This document shows positions 36,341-42,884 of a stretch of 42,884 nucleotides of DNA, piece by piece. The position numbers and the translations under genes were made by a program. The stretch spans positions 1 through 42,884 of the forward strand of contig CALKMV010000013.1 of NCBI GenBank assembly GCA_938091485.1. The letters run 5' to 3'. This stretch comes from an uncultured Luminiphilus sp. (GTDB lineage: Bacteria; Pseudomonadota; Gammaproteobacteria; Pseudomonadales; Halieaceae). How positions within the stretch are numbered: position 1 is the stretch's first letter; each line of letters opens with the position of its first letter. The notes beneath the pieces were generated by a model. It made no database searches and was not told the origin of the DNA. It was given only the letters and a program-made list of their open reading frames with translations.

Positions 36341-37003
36341 TCAGCCCCCCGAGTGTTTCAGCAGAAAGCGGAGATCGGAAATCACGTCTTTGTAGTAGAG
36401 GTCATCCGAGACCCGCATCATGATCCAACCCGCGGGATCCACCACATACCATTGCGCCGGGGATTCCAGCACCTCCGGCGTAAGCGTGCTTAGCCTATCC
36501 AATGACACCGTCAACGCGGTCACGCCGACATGCTCCTGGGCGAGCCAATCTGACAGACTGGCGGTCGAGCTACCCTGTGCTGCCTCCGGTATGACGGTAA
36601 CGGCTTTGGGAGCGGTGTTACTCAGCACTACCCTACCAACGCGATTAAAATTCTTGCCCAGCGCGAGATGGATCTGCCGGGTTTGATACAGCTGTTGCTG
36701 GCAGATTGCGTCACACACTTCACCCCGCTGCACGACCAGCAAGCGCCACTTCACTGGCAGGTCCTGCCACAGCGTCTCGGCAACACCCTCGTGTTGAAAA
36801 ACGACATCACTCACAGAGCGCGGTGGGTCAATCAGTTCCCCGTGGTTCGCTGTGCCCACACTGCCCAAGACATCGACATGCCCCTGCTCCACTGCCCACC
36901 ATAACGCTGTCGCGCCGAGCACCATGCTCAGCGGGATGCCGGCAATCAGAATAAGCACCAACCTGGCACGGCGACGCTGCAACGGCAACACGGTATCAGT
37001 CAT
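36341..37003 (-). CDS. Membrane-anchored SCO-like protein of cytochrome oxidase clusters (unknown function)
   Basis: A 220-residue protein with one N-terminal transmembrane helix (about 13-35) and a periplasmic domain. The segment WRLLVVQRGEVCDAICQQQL has a CxxxC pair (97, 101) spaced like the copper site of SCO proteins. The third SCO-type histidine is not obvious. The C-terminus (PAQWYVVDPAGWIMMRVSDD, then KDVISDLRFLLKH) resembles the end of thioredoxin-like folds. It occupies the position of the uncharacterised gene next to SURF1 in the Pseudomonas cox cluster. It overlaps SURF1 by 8 nt. A redox or copper-delivery role is inference. Confidence 0.72.
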   Translation of the reverse strand: MTDTVLPLQRRRARLVLILIAGIPLSMVLGATALWWAVEQGHVDVLGSVGTANHGELIDPPRSVSDVVFQHEGVAETLWQDLPVKWRLLVVQRGEVCDAICQQQLYQTRQIHLALGKNFNRVGRVVLSNTAPKAVTVIPEAAQGSSTASLSDWLAQEHVGVTALTVSLDRLSTLTPEVLESPAQWYVVDPAGWIMMRVSDDLYYKDVISDLRFLLKHSGG

Positions 37004-37778
37004 GTGTACGTTTCCCGCTGAGAAGGAATCTCAGATTGGTCAGGCGCAACAGCCCTATGATCAGTAGCACTGCCGCCATCGCAAACCACTGCACCGCATA
37101 GCCAATGTGCTTTGAGGGTGACTGATTGACCACGGCCCACTCTGCCATCAGTGCGTGAGGCGAGGTCGGCTGTATTCTGACTTCAAAGGGGAACACGCTG
37201 CGACCAGAGAGGGCTTCTAGCGAACCCTGCCAGTTTTCCCAGTAAAGGGTCTGCACTGTCGCCGGCAATTCGGCGGGCGGCTCAGGCTCCTGCATCATGA
37301 GGGGGTTCCCACTCGGCACATAAATTCGCCCTTCTATGACAATGCGCCCTTCCGGGAGTGCGGGTATCGGCGTTGTCCTGCGGGACGGGTCTCCAGCCAA
37401 CCAGCCCAAATTTAAAGGGATGAGACCAGCGTTGGATTCGACGAGTGCAATCACGTGATAGCCGACCCGACCGCGATACAGTCGATTGTCCAGCAACAAG
37501 TAGTTACTGGCAGTAAAAGACGCCTGCCAACGCACCCGTCGGTCAGCGAGTGCTGCGGCTGTCTCGTTCGATAGCGCCTCAGGCAGCAGTACCTCGGGTG
37601 CTACTGCGGGCATCGCTGCGCGAGCCTCCCAGCGAGACTCTAATGCCGTCTTCTCGCCCGCACGGCCCAACTGCCAAAAACCAAGGTTCACTAATAGCCC
37701 AAACAGGATGACGCCGGCCAACACGGCACGCACGTCACCGCCAATACTGAGCGGGCCCAAGCTTCGGTTAAACTGCAT
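36996..37778 (-). CDS. SURF1 family cytochrome oxidase assembly protein
   Basis: A 260-residue inner-membrane protein of the SURF1/Shy1 family, which helps insert haem A into oxidase subunit I. Two transmembrane segments at the ends (LAGVILFGLLVNLGFWQLGRA near the start; YAVQWFAMAAVLLIIGLL near the end) enclose a periplasmic domain. GFWQLGRAGEK, GYHVIALVES, LNLGWLAGD and the C-terminal HIGYAVQWFAMA are the family signatures. The frame opens at a TTG (37811), but the ATG at 37778 is preferred. It overlaps the next gene by 8 nt and is divergent from DUF2909 by 67 nt. Confidence 0.92.
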   Translation of the reverse strand: MQFNRSLGPLSIGGDVRAVLAGVILFGLLVNLGFWQLGRAGEKTALESRWEARAAMPAVAPEVLLPEALSNETAAALADRRVRWQASFTASNYLLLDNRLYRGRVGYHVIALVESNAGLIPLNLGWLAGDPSRRTTPIPALPEGRIVIEGRIYVPSGNPLMMQEPEPPAELPATVQTLYWENWQGSLEALSGRSVFPFEVRIQPTSPHALMAEWAVVNQSPSKHIGYAVQWFAMAAVLLIIGLLRLTNLRFLLSGKRTHD

Positions 37779-37845
37779 GTTTGCTCGGCTCGTGTTCCAT
37801 CCGCTTCCCAATTATTCTCGCGGCAGAGCAAAAAGGATGCCCGCC

Positions 37846-38097
37846 ATGCTTAAGACCCTTATCGTGCTACTCATGATAGCGCTTGTCGCCAGTCTCGCCT
37901 CAGGTCTGGTGTTTTTGATGTCTGATCAAGGCAACCCGGATAAAAAGCGGTTGTTCACCTCACTAGGTGTTCGTCTGGGCCTCGGCGCATGCCTGCTTTT
38001 GGTGATTCTGTTCGGCGTCATAACGGGCCAGCTCGGACAACAAAACCCGTGGGACCCCGGCCCAAACGCTACCGAACAAGCCGGAACACAAGACTAG
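37846..38097 (+). CDS. Twin-transmembrane DUF2909 family protein
   Basis: An 83-residue membrane protein with two predicted helices (LKTLIVLLMIALVASLASGL and LGVRLGLGACLLLVILFGVI) joined by a short loop containing FLMSDQGNPDKKR. This matches DUF2909, small twin-transmembrane proteins found beside cox genes in Pseudomonas and relatives; the function is unknown. The start is placed at 37846 because AAGGA sits 8 nt upstream; an in-frame ATG at 37837 is too close to that site. It is transcribed against the surrounding oxidase genes. Confidence 0.82.
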   Translation: MLKTLIVLLMIALVASLASGLVFLMSDQGNPDKKRLFTSLGVRLGLGACLLLVILFGVITGQLGQQNPWDPGPNATEQAGTQD

Positions 38098-38253
38098 ACC
38101 CACTCAGTTCAAACAAGTGTTGCCAGCAACCCGCTCGATATCATCTTGCCACTGCGCCGCGGCGTGTCTACCTTGGCGCTTTCTATTTCAGCGGCCTCGA
38201 TCTCAACGCTCTCCATTTAAGTGACCGGTGTCTCAGAGTGGGGAGTCGCGAAC

Positions 38254-38276
38254 AAAAAAGGGCGCCAAGGCGCCCC
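38254..38276 (-). terminator. Rho-independent terminator of the cox operon
   Basis: On the minus strand a perfect 7-bp GC stem (GGGCGCC/GGCGCCC, 2-nt loop; arms 38260-38266 and 38269-38275) is followed by six Ts (38259-38254). It begins about 20 nt after the cox3 stop. It separates the coxB–coxA–ctaG–cox3 unit from the SURF1 group, which must have its own promoter. Confidence 0.88.
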
Positions 38277-38295
38277 ATTGGCTGCCCTGCACCGA

Positions 38296-39276
38296 TCACA
38301 AGATGTAAACAAACAGGAACAGGAACACCCACACCACATCGACAAAGTGCCAATACCAGCTAGATGCCTCGAAGCCAAAGTGGTCTGTCGCAGTGAAGTG
38401 CTCTCTCCTCACAGATCGGACCAGCTGAATCAATAACATAGTCATACCCATCGCCACATGGAAACCGTGAAACCCGGTCAGCATGAAAAAGGTAGAGCCA
38501 TAAATGCCTGAGTTCAACGTCAACCCATACAACACATACGCTTCGTAATATTCCGCGGCCTGCAGGCCAAGGAAAATCACAGCGAGGCCAACAGTGATGC
38601 CCAGCCAGCGATTAAACTTTTTGCGGTTATCGGCGAGGATAGCGGTGTGCGCGACATGGACCGTTGCGCTCGACGACAACAGAATCAGGGTGTTCCACAT
38701 TGGCAGCCAAGCGTACCAGGCGTGAGCATCAGCCGGCGCCATGGACGTTTCCTGAGAGACAAACGCGCCATTGTTGGCGATTAACTGCGCGTCGACACCA
38801 CCAACGGTCTCCTGGGGGGTTATCGATGGAGGCCACGCGAATTCAAAGCCGGGCCAAAGCAGCCCGTTCATGCGACCACCCTCTCCCTCACCAGCAAGCC
38901 AGGGGCCCACAAACTGCCTGACATAAAGAAGCGCGCCGAAAAACACGGCAAAAAACATCACCTCTGAAAAGATGAACCAAAACATACCCAGCACATAACT
39001 CTGGTGGAGCTGGCTGCTATTCATTCCGGCGAGGTTTTCCCTGATAGCGGTGCCAAACCAGCTGGCGAGAGTGAAAATGAAGAACACCAGTCCCACCGTC
39101 AGCACCCACACCGAGGTGCTGGACTCCTCCCCACTTCCATAGGTCATGTCGTTGAGCACGAGGGCCGCTCCGAACACTGACAGAATCAAGCCAATGGTGG
39201 CCCGGACCGCCAGGCTCGAGGACTCGGGCACATAATATTTTTCGTGACCGGCCGAAGCTGATGATGGATTAGCCAT
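38296..39276 (-). CDS. coxC: Cytochrome c oxidase subunit III
   Basis: A 326-residue, multi-helix inner-membrane subunit of the aa3-type oxidase. Signatures are MFWFIFSEVMFFAVFFGALL, LILLSSSATVHVAHTAI, WLGITVGLAVIFLGLQAAEY and FFMLTGFHGFHVAMGM, ending in SSWYWHFVDVVWVFLFLFVY. It starts 21 nt after ctaG and is followed by a strong intrinsic terminator. Subunit III stabilises subunit I and its proton uptake path. Confidence 0.96.
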   Translation of the reverse strand: MANPSSASAGHEKYYVPESSSLAVRATIGLILSVFGAALVLNDMTYGSGEESSTSVWVLTVGLVFFIFTLASWFGTAIRENLAGMNSSQLHQSYVLGMFWFIFSEVMFFAVFFGALLYVRQFVGPWLAGEGEGGRMNGLLWPGFEFAWPPSITPQETVGGVDAQLIANNGAFVSQETSMAPADAHAWYAWLPMWNTLILLSSSATVHVAHTAILADNRKKFNRWLGITVGLAVIFLGLQAAEYYEAYVLYGLTLNSGIYGSTFFMLTGFHGFHVAMGMTMLLIQLVRSVRREHFTATDHFGFEASSWYWHFVDVVWVFLFLFVYIL

Positions 39277-39297
39277 AAGTCTCTCCTCGATCGGGTG

Positions 39298-39864
39298 CTA
39301 GCGCGACGCCAATCCGTCAGTCACCGTATCGGTGACATCGAACAATGTGTACGAAAGTGTGATGGTGTGAATATCCCCGGGCAGATCTTGGTCAACGATG
39401 AACTGCAGTGGCATCTCTGCGCCCGATTGACCGTCGAGTGGCTGCTGGTCAAAGCAGAAACATTCAGTTTTGTGAAAATAGGCTGCGGCGCGACTCGGCG
39501 AAATGCTGGGAATGGCTTGCGCCACCATGTCGGCGTCGGTCGGATTCATGGCGTGAAACACCACACCATTCGCCGCGCCGGGATTAACCCGCATCATTCG
39601 TGTGTCAGGGGCAAAAGACCAGGGCATGCCGTCGTTATTAATCGCCACAAACTGCACCGTGATCTCGCGGCTTTCATCGATTACCGAGGGGACAGCAGTG
39701 TAAGCCTGGCCGGCGGTCTTGCCGTTGATACCGAGCGCGTCACAGAGCACGTTATACAGTGGCACCATCACGACAAAGACGAAGGCAAACATGGCAATGG
39801 CAAGCGTCACCAATTTCAATGCCGTGTCAATGGCCGGCACGCGGCTGAACCGCAGACTGCTCAT
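39298..39864 (-). CDS. ctaG: Cytochrome c oxidase assembly protein CtaG/Cox11
   Basis: A 188-residue copper chaperone that loads CuB in subunit I. One N-terminal transmembrane helix (about 17-37) ends with PLYNVLCDALGING, a Cox11 hallmark. The periplasmic beta domain contains the copper-binding CFCF (135-138) within HKTECFCFDQQPL. Length and motif order are normal. It lies 29 nt after coxA and 21 nt before cox3. Confidence 0.95.
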   Translation of the reverse strand: MSSLRFSRVPAIDTALKLVTLAIAMFAFVFVVMVPLYNVLCDALGINGKTAGQAYTAVPSVIDESREITVQFVAINNDGMPWSFAPDTRMMRVNPGAANGVVFHAMNPTDADMVAQAIPSISPSRAAAYFHKTECFCFDQQPLDGQSGAEMPLQFIVDQDLPGDIHTITLSYTLFDVTDTVTDGLASR

Positions 39865-39893
39865 CTCACTACCCCAACTCGTCCGGTGTCCCG

Positions 39894-41474
39894 CTAGATA
39901 GTGCCCGCGGGCTTGGGCACCGCCGGCGGCTCTTCAAAGGTGTGATAGGGCGCGGGTGTAGGTACCGTCCACTCTAGGCCCTCTGCACCATCCCAGACTT
40001 TCTCATCACTTACGGGCTTGCCCGCCACGATCGCAGCAATGACGTTGTAAAGGAACAGCAGCTGAGAGGCGCCATAAATAAACGCGCCAATGGATGACAT
40101 CATATTGAAGTCGGCAAACTGCAGCGCATAGTCTGGAATACGCCTTGGCATCCCCGCCAGACCCACAAAATGCTGGGGGAAGAAGGTGATGTTGAAGCCA
40201 ATGAATGAGATCCAGAAGTGGGTCTTGCCCATGGCTTCGCTATACATGCGGCCGCACCACTTGGGCAACCAATAGTAAATCGCTGCGGTCATAGAGAAGA
40301 CGGCACCCGCCACCATCACATAGTGGAAGTGCGCCACCACAAAATAAGTGTCGTGATACTGGAAGTCAGCTGGGGCGATCGACAGCATGAGGCCGGTAAA
40401 CCCGCCCAGCGTGAACAGAATGAGAAAGCCTATGCAAAAGAGCATGGGGGTTTCGAAGCTCAAAGCGCCTCGCCACATCGTGGATATCCAGTTGAAGACC
40501 TTCACCCCCGTGGGAACAGCAATGAGCATGGTGGCGTACATGAAGAACAACTCACCCGCGATCGGCATGCCCACGGTGTACATGTGGTGAGCCCAGACGA
40601 TAAACGACAGGAACGCAATCGACGCTGTGGCGTACACCATAGAGGCATAGCCAAACAGCGGTTTTCTGGAGAACGCGGGAATGATCTGAGACACCACACC
40701 GAAGGCCGGCAGGATGATGATGTACACCTCAGGGTGACCAAAGAACCAGAAAATGTGCTGGAACAATACCGGGTCGCCGCCGCCAGCAGCGCTGAAGAAA
40801 CTGGTTCCAAAATGGATATCCATCAACATCATAGTGACTGCGCCCGCCAATACCGGCATCACCGCGACTAGCAGGAACGCAGTAATCAGCCAAGTCCACA
40901 CGAACAGAGGCATCTTCATGTAAGTCATGCCCGGCGCACGCATATTCATGACCGTGGCAATGATATTGATCGACCCCATGATGGAGGACACGCCCAGAAT
41001 GTGGATTGCGAAGATAAAGAAGGTCACTGAGGGCGCCGCGTAAGTTGTCGACAGTGGCGCATAGAATGTCCAGCCGAAGGCAGGCGCTCCGCCCTCCATA
41101 AACAGCGTTGAAGCCAGCATCAGAAAGGCCGGGGGCAGGATCCAGAAGCTCCAGTTATTCATGCGAGGTAGCGCCATATCCGGCGCGCCGATCATCATGG
41201 GGATCAGCCAATTCGCCAGCCCCACAAACGACGGCATGATGGCACCAAACACCATCACAAGACCATGCAATGTCGTCATCTGGTTAAAGAAGGCGGGCTC
41301 CACCAGCTGCATGCCGGGCTGGAACAACTCTGCGCGAATAACCATCGCAAAGAAGCCGCCGAGCAAAAACATGGCGAAGGAGAACCACAGGTACATCGTG
41401 CCGATGTCCTTGTGGTTAGTGGTAAACAGCCAGCGCGAAATGCCCTGAGCCGGTCCGTGATGATGAGCACCCAT
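39894..41474 (-). CDS. coxA: Cytochrome c oxidase subunit I
   Basis: A 526-residue, 12-helix haem-copper oxidase subunit. Haem a ligands are H70 (TTLHGLVM) and H384; CuB ligands are H247 (FFGHPEVYI) and H296/H297 (WAHHMYTVG); the haem a3 ligand is H382 (VVAHFHYVM). The cross-linked tyrosine (Y251), the glutamate of HPEV (E249) and the K-channel lysine (about 325, TGVKVFNW) are present, so this is an A1-type, proton-pumping oxidase. It lies 11 nt downstream of coxB. Confidence 0.97.
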   Translation of the reverse strand: MGAHHHGPAQGISRWLFTTNHKDIGTMYLWFSFAMFLLGGFFAMVIRAELFQPGMQLVEPAFFNQMTTLHGLVMVFGAIMPSFVGLANWLIPMMIGAPDMALPRMNNWSFWILPPAFLMLASTLFMEGGAPAFGWTFYAPLSTTYAAPSVTFFIFAIHILGVSSIMGSINIIATVMNMRAPGMTYMKMPLFVWTWLITAFLLVAVMPVLAGAVTMMLMDIHFGTSFFSAAGGGDPVLFQHIFWFFGHPEVYIIILPAFGVVSQIIPAFSRKPLFGYASMVYATASIAFLSFIVWAHHMYTVGMPIAGELFFMYATMLIAVPTGVKVFNWISTMWRGALSFETPMLFCIGFLILFTLGGFTGLMLSIAPADFQYHDTYFVVAHFHYVMVAGAVFSMTAAIYYWLPKWCGRMYSEAMGKTHFWISFIGFNITFFPQHFVGLAGMPRRIPDYALQFADFNMMSSIGAFIYGASQLLFLYNVIAAIVAGKPVSDEKVWDGAEGLEWTVPTPAPYHTFEEPPAVPKPAGTI

Positions 41475-41485
41475 CGTTTTGCCCC

Positions 41486-42598
41486 TTAACCGTTCTTCAT
41501 GCCGGTGACATCACCGGGCTGGACGACATCGCCCGTGTTGTTCCCAAATGCGTTGCGCTGGTAGGTCAGTACCGCAGCCATTTCGACGTCGTTCAGCTGA
41601 CCACCAAAAGCCTGCATCGCAGTGCCTGAAACGCCTTTGGCGACCACGGCCATATGGCTGGAGAGGTCCCCCAGCACAACAGCGCTCCCGGCAATGGCGT
41701 TGCCGATACCGCCCTGACCCTGGGCTCCATGACAGGCAAGACAGGCGCTGTCGTACACTGCTTTACCCTGGTCCATCAGGTCATCGACCGACAGGGTTTG
41801 CATGGCCAGCTCTGTCTGCACTGCGGCCGCACCGCGCTTGGCGGCCATCCATGCATCAAATTCGTCTCTCGATACGGCGTGCACTACTACGGGCATGAAG
41901 CCGTGGTAGGCACCGCACAACTCCGTGCATTGACCGCGGTAGATGCCCTCTTCCGGAACCCGTGTCCACGCTTCGTTGATAAAACCCGGAATCGCGTCAC
42001 GCTTCACCGCGAGTTCAGGCACCCACCACGAGTGGATGACATCATTGGCCGTGATGAGAAACCGCACCTTGGTATTGGTCGGAATCACCAGCGGCTCGTC
42101 GACCTCAAGAAGGTAGTTAGCGCCCTTCTTATCGGTGTTGTAGATCTCTTCCTGCGGCGTGGCCAGATTGGAAAAGAACGCGACGGGCTCGCCAGATTCT
42201 TCGAGGTAGTCGTACTTCCACTTCCACTGATAACCCGTAATCAAAATATCCAGTTCAGCTTCATCGTTGTCGTAAACCTCAAGCAAGGTCGATGTCGCTG
42301 GCACCGCCATAGCGATCAGGATGAGGAAAGGCACCACTGTCCATGCCACCTCTACCTTTGTGCTCTCATGGAATTGGGCCGCCTGATGCCCTCTTGATTT
42401 ACGGTGGGCGTAGATGGAGTAGAACATCACTGCAAACACCGCGACGCCAATTACCACGCAGATCCACATGATCAACATATGGAGCTCAAATATGTCTGCG
42501 CCGATCTCTGTCACACCGGGCGACATATTGACCTGATTTTGGGCCGCAGCCAGCGGCGCCAAAAATGCCGAGACCGCTCCTGAGAACACTCTCCCCAT
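41486..42598 (-). CDS. coxB: Cytochrome c oxidase subunit II with C-terminal cytochrome c domain
   Basis: A 370-residue subunit II. The signal peptide (about 1-19, ending LAAAQ) is followed by two transmembrane helices (about 42-62 and 86-106) and the CuA domain: YQWKWKYDY, H189, then CTELCGAYHGFM with Cys224, Cys228, His232 and Met235. A fused monohaem domain follows with CLACH (286-290) and a C-terminal LTYQRNAFGN, so this is a caa3-like subunit II. The frame extends upstream to 42757, but the ATG at 42598 gives the proper signal peptide and has GGAG upstream. It is the first gene of the cox operon. Confidence 0.95.
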   Translation of the reverse strand: MGRVFSGAVSAFLAPLAAAQNQVNMSPGVTEIGADIFELHMLIMWICVVIGVAVFAVMFYSIYAHRKSRGHQAAQFHESTKVEVAWTVVPFLILIAMAVPATSTLLEVYDNDEAELDILITGYQWKWKYDYLEESGEPVAFFSNLATPQEEIYNTDKKGANYLLEVDEPLVIPTNTKVRFLITANDVIHSWWVPELAVKRDAIPGFINEAWTRVPEEGIYRGQCTELCGAYHGFMPVVVHAVSRDEFDAWMAAKRGAAAVQTELAMQTLSVDDLMDQGKAVYDSACLACHGAQGQGGIGNAIAGSAVVLGDLSSHMAVVAKGVSGTAMQAFGGQLNDVEMAAVLTYQRNAFGNNTGDVVQPGDVTGMKNG

Positions 42599-42667
42599 CG
42601 CGTGCGTACTCCGTCTGTTTTTGTGGCGTAGAACCCCGAGCCACTGAGGGGGCCAAAAAGCGCCGGG

Positions 42668-42696
42668 ATTATAGCGAAGTTGCTGAAAAATACATG
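42668..42696 (-). promoter_or_regulatory. Putative promoter of the cox operon
   Basis: On the minus strand a consensus TATAAT (42673-42668) in the context CGC-TATAAT-CCCGGCGC lies about 70 nt before the coxB ATG. The position 17 nt upstream reads CATGTA, a poor -35, so activation by another factor may be needed. The -10 match is exact; the rest is inference. Confidence 0.5.
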
Positions 42697-42811
42697 GACA
42701 AAAATGCACCGTTAGCCAGCGGAGCGTATGGTCTGCGGGCGGCATTATGAATGCCAATGTTTTTTATGAATTCCTCGCATAATCTGAAGTTATGTGAGAG
42801 GTGGGCTGAGC

Positions 42812-42884
42812 TCACTCGTCCAGTAAACGCACCGCCTCTGCTTCAGTCTCAACGCGTCGAGCGGAAGCTCGGGTGACGCGGGTT
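42812..42884 (-). CDS. Possible C-terminal end of a gene continuing past the window
   Basis: A minus-strand frame is open from the window edge to a TGA at 42812-42814. The 23 visible residues are charged (ending VETEAEAVRLLDE) and look like a helical protein tail. Nothing can be assigned, and the short open frame could be chance. Confidence 0.3.
   Translation of the reverse strand, partial: TRVTRASARRVETEAEAVRLLDE

Noticed and set aside
40218-40871. 217-codon plus-strand open frame inside coxA
   Set aside because: Histidine/arginine-rich low-complexity translation typical of the complement of a membrane-protein gene; coxA is fully supported on the other strand.

Overview
The window is a gene-dense chromosomal stretch from a Gram-negative gammaproteobacterium. 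It carries tolC, the Kdo transferase waaA, glnE, the dsbA–cytochrome c4–cytochrome c5–engB–polA block familiar from Pseudomonas, and an aa3-type cox cluster with a cytochrome-c-tailed subunit II. The gene repertoire, moderately high G+C and tight packing fit an aerobic marine lineage such as the OM60/NOR5 (Halieaceae) group. That placement is an inference. No tRNA, rRNA, CRISPR array, insertion sequence or prophage was seen.

Layout. 1-5.1 kb: a truncated glyoxalase-fold (VOC) gene, a class I glutamine amidotransferase, an unrecognised exported protein, an octaheme cytochrome c with HEAT-like and TPR regions, and a YceI-family protein. 5.2-10.1 kb: parE, cpdA and the DUF1249 gene on the minus strand, divergent from tolC. 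10.1-15.4 kb: waaA and a four-gene set (two SAM methyltransferases, an alpha/alpha-toroid 'prenyltransferase-like' protein and a GT4 glycosyltransferase) whose product is unknown. 15.5-18.9 kb: all four dTDP-L-rhamnose genes, split into two convergent pairs (rmlA-rmlC and rmlB-rmlD). 18.9-30.3 kb: a monoacylglycerol-lipase-like hydrolase, then amino-acid and nitrogen metabolism (ilvE, glnE, argA, ilvD, leuA, an Lrp/AsnC regulator) with a DUF6279 lipoprotein between ilvD and leuA. 30.3-35.7 kb: dsbA, cytochrome c4, cytochrome c5, engB and polA. 35.7-42.9 kb: cytochrome oxidase assembly (SCO, a SCO-like unknown, SURF1, DUF2909) and structural genes (cox3, ctaG, coxA, coxB), with a clear terminator after cox3.

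How the parts fit together. waaA, the rml genes, GT4 and the methyltransferases point to envelope glycan assembly. ilvE, ilvD and leuA cover branched-chain amino acid synthesis, with an Lrp-type regulator divergent from leuA across a very AT-rich region holding a perfect inverted repeat. DsbA and cytochromes c4 and c5 lie close to the oxidase cluster, so periplasmic electron carriers, thiol oxidation and the terminal oxidase are neighbours.

The least explained parts are the methyltransferase–toroid–methyltransferase–GT4 set, the octaheme/TPR protein and its small exported neighbour, a CxxxC SCO-like protein in the oxidase cluster, and the near absence of space between convergent genes. Seven of nine convergent pairs are separated by 7 nt or less or overlap.
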